Part shown: positions 61,701 through 64,000 of the stretch, in pieces
Layout: each line of letters begins with the position of its first letter
Position numbering within the stretch: the first letter of the stretch is position 1
Source of the DNA: an uncultured Saprospiraceae bacterium
GTDB lineage: Bacteria; Bacteroidota; Bacteroidia; Chitinophagales; Saprospiraceae
DNA length: 64,000 bases
Direction of reading: 5' to 3'
Assembly (NCBI GenBank): GCA_938016265.1
Contig: CALLWB010000046.1
Span: 56,153-120,152 of the forward strand
Notes under the pieces: model-generated
Databases searched by the model: none
What the model saw: only the letters and a program-made list of their open reading frames with translations
Told to the model about the DNA's origin: nothing
Program-made: the position numbers and the translations under genes

Positions 61701-61905
61701 TGAAAGAAAGCGTTTCAATGGCTATAGGAATAACGATCTTATCGCCTTCAATCGCTTCCATCTTTGTATTAAAATTGGTCAGACACGTTTCAAATTCATC
61801 CAAAAACTGGCAGAATTCATTGATATCTAACTCGATTTTTTTTGTAAAATCAGCTAGAACGATTTCCCGAATGGAATAAAAAGTCTTTTGATGAGTTTCC
61901 TTCAT
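58780..61905 (-). CDS. Large helical protein with degenerate P-loop ATPase domain
   Basis: 1041 residues, no signal peptide and no clear membrane helix. The first 700 residues are mostly helical and charged, with likely coiled coils. Around 730-900 is an AAA/STAND-like domain. The Walker A position reads VVVSERGAGISTLILMF (about 730-747), with Ile in place of the conserved Lys of GxGKST. Walker B-like IIVLEDLQQLFL is near 805, and a sensor-like FWITSC is near 845. The last 100 residues look like a winged helix (FVLYELLVHDGLTVEQLAEV, LLLLQDDGIIFNNDG). It abuts the MscS gene. Function is unknown; it could sense or gate the channel, or act as a stress-response scaffold. Confidence 0.75.
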   Translation of the reverse strand: MKETHQKTFYSIREIVLADFTKKIELDINEFCQFLDEFETCLTNFNTKMEAIEGDKIVIPIAIETLSFKQKIHGLLEKLKAQFFPDEFEEEFEELFHSLNEYLDTFDTVIVQNQKPEQFQLTSEDKFPLRGLKMAKIFFYQISQFPVRVTNLFGEKRPPKKWKQRIPMRTLAKVHLKDDLALNLHQCYEDFYRQIAKAILHLEELTITTDQVFIDKIYDTADIPEAQPKKAVAIEEELAKAELPVEEGDLVMPEQQLEEVTVRPIKIDYEPTIKGIKQQIQELREQLPQKIEEILVITFKNFGSKFEKVGTVELLPSKYNHQNLLMRKSSIRKTFKSKEDTWVNSIICQIDTWLYHLDLKTMKYLASKEYFRVERTYQNRINNNIIEELQKLNDFIVKSRDAIDNFEGEEDALKKMLMTEKINVHKSLTTNLIPKTVNFIINQDLPKLVNQAELNLSKKAGQLPESRLLLRSDSPGFPVAASDSDRVNPRSMVAYETIPKYSRETKLIRNELFVELNKIQKFLTEINQIVEFTLESAIAVFQQPDSENKSAKEIAKEGLDRALGRMRDIHSELHVLSEPITKSLRKTTLDFNDQLGSLQELENINLLRTKLAAAKAMQSTQEVKGKVQDYLKNALPMMGFLIVSKWKLVKSKYKELIIRWGLEPAPTAIDTEIADYYAESQAAIAKLPFVYQRLFKLEPATDENFIEQRSKEMAKMKKAYTNWNKGFYAPVVVVSERGAGISTLILMFLRKEKAKYRIIKAVMEEVILGEEEFMEFLRKSFEKSDLENIGDVIDYLNNLDYKQIIVLEDLQQLFLKMVNGFGALKMLFELVSKTNTNVFWITSCTLHSWDYLHKTLDVSDYFAYVVRMSQLGNEGVIDAILKRHRVSGYEVNFLPTERLEEGKKYKKMPQLEQQSFLQEEYFLRLNNYAQSNISLAILYWLRSTRKVEGNTITIGLQDTDYSFLSSLSNNKIFVLYELLVHDGLTVEQLAEVKHLSLEKAKLDLLLLQDDGIIFNNDGLFEINMLLYRPIVRLLKAKNIIH

Positions 61906-62446
61906 ATACTTATTACTAACCCAATGTATTGTCTTTTAACTTAAAATATGGGAGATTGTTACATCTTTTCGTTTATATAGACGTAGAAATGCGGAGAAAG
62001 TCAGGTTGACAATTTAAATAGTATATTATACTTATCAAAATTTAGGGGCAAATTGTAGTCGAGTAGCTTTTTTGCTGGCGCAAAATTGAGTAGAGATAAA
62101 TGCAGACTCTTCCCTGAAGGTTTTGTGGTGGATGACGACAAGTCATTTTCAAAATCCGTTTCTTTAATTACTGTGGCGTATTCTTTAATAGTTGCCACTA
62201 GGTACTGAATTCAATATGAAAAATCATCCCCCTATATGCAACTAGATAAACAACTGACTATCTCATGGGAATAAATAAAAATCAGGTTTTAATCAATGTA
62301 TATATTTTTGATTATTAGAATAAAATCATCTTATTTTAAGAACTTTTTCAGCTAAAAATCAATAAACAATTGAGAAAAGATTTTTTTTAACAGACTTCTA
62401 CTTCTATAAGTGGCTTAATCCTAACAGTCGCCAGCCAACGTATAGG
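61906..62446. other. Gene-poor region with dispersed repeat copy
   Basis: No supported gene. A 65-residue frame at 62001-62198 (minus) overlaps the dispersed repeat and lacks a family. AT-rich spacer before the RTX lipoprotein gene. Confidence 0.4.
62070..62088. repeat. Dispersed repeat copy related to 32722-32740
   Basis: TTTTGCTGGCGCAAAATTG matches the earlier copy at 17 of 19 positions; both are followed within a few bases by AGTAGAGAT. Confidence 0.5.
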
Positions 62447-63352
62447 TTAGTCTGGAATACGATCTGGTTCTGGATCAGTTTCCCAGACACGAGGCGACAC
62501 CGCCTCCTCCAAATCATCAATGTGCGCAACGATACCAATGGCAGGCACATTATTTTTGCTGATATCTGATTTCTCTACTATATCCCCAAAGACGGTAATT
62601 GTCCCTAGGTAGTCCTTGTGATGTGCGCCCGCAGCATTTTGATCAGATCGCACATAGAGAATGGACTCTTTTATTCCGTCATTGTTTATGTCGCGGTGAT
62701 CGATATGGGGAATCGTTGCGGTATGGCCGACTAATTCAATTTTGTCGCCTTCTGCTTTGTTGAAGTCTTCGATGATGTCGTTGCCAATGCGCTCCACCCA
62801 ATGGTCATGGATGTAGGTGTTCTGCAAGGTAATTTTCATCCACTTGATCGTCCCGTCATTTTTCGTTTGATTTTCGATGATTTTTTTCTTGGCATTGACC
62901 AGTGTTATAAATCGAAAGGTATCCCCTCCTGGTCCTCCGACCAACACGTCATTTCCTTTGATTGGTTGTTCTTTGTGCAGGGTTTTGGTGATTGGGTCGA
63001 TCAGTCCGTGTGGATCTCGGTAAGCGCTGAAGGAGCGGCCCACTCGAGCTTCTCTTCCGTCGCTTCGACTTACTATCAGGTCATTGCCAGGGCCGCCGAC
63101 CACTCGATCTTCGCCATTGCCCCCGTCCAGGAAATCGTCGCCGTCAGTACCTGTTATTTGGTCATTGCCGTAGCCGCCCTGCACGTTGCTTCCTGTCAGA
63201 ATTTCATCTGAATCATTACCTGACAACAAGCCATCTGTCGGTTGATCGTAGGAATCTGGATTGTAGGGAAGTTCTACAAATTTTTCGCAAGCAGAAAAAG
63301 AAAAAATTAGAAATAGTAGCGCACTGGAAATCTTAAATTTCAATACCTTCAT
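62447..63352 (-). CDS. Lipoprotein with RTX calcium-binding repeats
   Basis: 301 residues. The signal peptide ends in a lipobox (FLIFSFSAC, lipidated Cys22), so the protein is anchored in a membrane, probably the outer one. Residues about 40-100 carry RTX nonapeptide repeats (GGYGNDQITG, DGDDFLDGGNGEDRV, GGPGNDLIV), and another set near 135-150 (GNDVLVGGPGGDTF). These bind Ca2+ and fold as a parallel beta-roll. A second region (about 185-260) resembles the EF-hand-like or metal-binding DFNKAEGDKIEL and DINNDGIKES stretches seen in such proteins. No enzymatic domain was recognised. It stands alone beside a recombinase fragment. Confidence 0.85.
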   Translation of the reverse strand: MKVLKFKISSALLFLIFSFSACEKFVELPYNPDSYDQPTDGLLSGNDSDEILTGSNVQGGYGNDQITGTDGDDFLDGGNGEDRVVGGPGNDLIVSRSDGREARVGRSFSAYRDPHGLIDPITKTLHKEQPIKGNDVLVGGPGGDTFRFITLVNAKKKIIENQTKNDGTIKWMKITLQNTYIHDHWVERIGNDIIEDFNKAEGDKIELVGHTATIPHIDHRDINNDGIKESILYVRSDQNAAGAHHKDYLGTITVFGDIVEKSDISKNNVPAIGIVAHIDDLEEAVSPRVWETDPEPDRIPD

Positions 63353-63580
63353 AATTAGCAGATTTGATTAGTGAATTGGGATGAATGGAGAATTAACGTG
63401 CTGTAATTTGAGATTGGTATGTTGGAATTGATTTTTAAGAATTATTTATGATATGCAGCAATGGACAATTCGCTTTGCTTCTTCGGTTTTTTTTATTTTG
63501 AAAATTGATTTTTTTTAAAATTTTTTCTTCATGGTTTTCAATTAGTTATACGTGTTTTAGGAGAAAAAAAGAAAATCGGT

Positions 63581-64000
63581 TTATGTAAATAGTTGTTTAC
63601 CCCTTTTACCACCAGTTAAAAGGGGATGGGTATTGGGGGATGAGTTGGGTAGATACAGGAGATTGATGTCGATGTCTTTCTTGCCTACGATGATGGATTT
63701 TACAATGTTGTCTACAATGTTCTTTTTTTGTTCGTGACTTAGGTGTTCCCAGGTGCGGTGGAGGTCCCTTGCTTCATGGAGCACTTCTTCGCTGTTGAGG
63801 TAGTAGTTTTTGAGGTAGTCGATCTCACCTTGGAGAGTTGGAAGATGTTGTTCTATTTGGGTGAGTTGATCGGATACTGGTTGGTAGTGCTCTGCGAATC
63901 GTTCTGTGGGGATGACTCCTTGGTGGTGGAGCTTTACAAAACTATTGAGTTCATCTTTTAGTTTTTGTATTTCTTGTTGCTGGCGATCGTATAGACGTTG
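63581..64000 (-). CDS. Serine recombinase-like protein, C-terminal part only
   Basis: The frame is open from the right edge (64000) to a stop at 63581, so only the last 139 residues are visible. They form a long coiled coil (QQQEIQKLKDELNSFVK, LTQIEQHLPTLQGEIDYL) followed by LSHEQKKNIVDNIVKSIIVG, which matches the end of large serine recombinases (zinc ribbon, coiled coil, then a ...S.E.K...L...V..I.VG segment). The catalytic N-terminal domain would lie to the right of the window. Codon use is richer in CTC and CAC than in neighbours, which fits a mobile origin. Confidence 0.65.
   Translation of the reverse strand, partial: QRLYDRQQQEIQKLKDELNSFVKLHHQGVIPTERFAEHYQPVSDQLTQIEQHLPTLQGEIDYLKNYYLNSEEVLHEARDLHRTWEHLSHEQKKNIVDNIVKSIIVGKKDIDINLLYLPNSSPNTHPLLTGGKRGKQLFT

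Noticed and set aside
62001..62198. 65-residue minus-strand open frame
   Set aside because: Part of it is the translated dispersed repeat; no family and no clear start signal.

Overview
The window looks like a chromosomal segment of an AT-rich Bacteroidetes bacterium, probably of the Saprospiria (Lewinella/Saprospiraceae-like). The evidence is the set of large Sec-exported surface proteins with type IX secretion (T9SS) C-terminal sorting domains, the Bacteroidetes promoter motif TAnnTTTG, a SecA with the long N-terminal helical insertion, a eukaryote/archaeal-type ProRS, an ECF sigma factor joined to an anti-sigma/beta-barrel protein, and little Shine-Dalgarno signal. No CRISPR array or complete insertion sequence was seen.

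Layout. 1-15.3 kb: two tandem minus-strand surface-protein genes, a 3'-truncated SprB-repeat protein and a 4577-residue modular giant (beta-helix, Ig-like, CARDB, PPC and IPT-like modules). 15.3-16.9 kb: gene-poor, with a decayed C-terminal piece of another surface protein. 16.9-22.4 kb: a T9SS cargo protein, a DoxX-like membrane protein and a lamin-tail-domain T9SS protein. 22.7-32.6 kb: an arginyltransferase-like protein, aconitase, an FadL-like outer-membrane protein, a Ser/Tyr-rich secreted protein, ProRS, a GxxExxY protein and a TonB-like protein. 33-40 kb: succinate-semialdehyde dehydrogenase, MetK, a cytochrome P450 and GyrB. 40-50 kb: a degenerate alpha/beta hydrolase, a GH3-family protein, a patatin-like membrane phospholipase and SecA. 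50-57.7 kb: an FG-GAP/ASPIC surface protein, tRNA-Cys, a TPM-domain protein, the ECF sigma/anti-sigma-barrel pair, a CPBP-family membrane protein and a GNAT acetyltransferase. 57.7-64 kb: a gapless two-gene unit (large protein with a P-loop-like domain followed by an MscS channel), an RTX-repeat lipoprotein and the C-terminal end of a serine-recombinase-like gene that runs off the right edge.

How it works together. Housekeeping genes (acn, proS, metK, gyrB, secA, tRNA-Cys) are mostly single transcription units with clear terminators, interspersed with envelope genes. SecA would export the signal-peptide-bearing proteins, several of which carry T9SS sorting tails. The most unusual points are: the giant surface protein and its neighbour look like one known architecture split into two genes; the MscS channel is coupled to a very large protein whose P-loop lacks its lysine; one protein combines an anti-sigma-like N-terminus with an outer-membrane barrel; and several enzymes have lost signature residues (alpha/beta hydrolase, GxxExxY, CPBP, arginyltransferase). 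All calls come from reading the sequence; no database search was possible.
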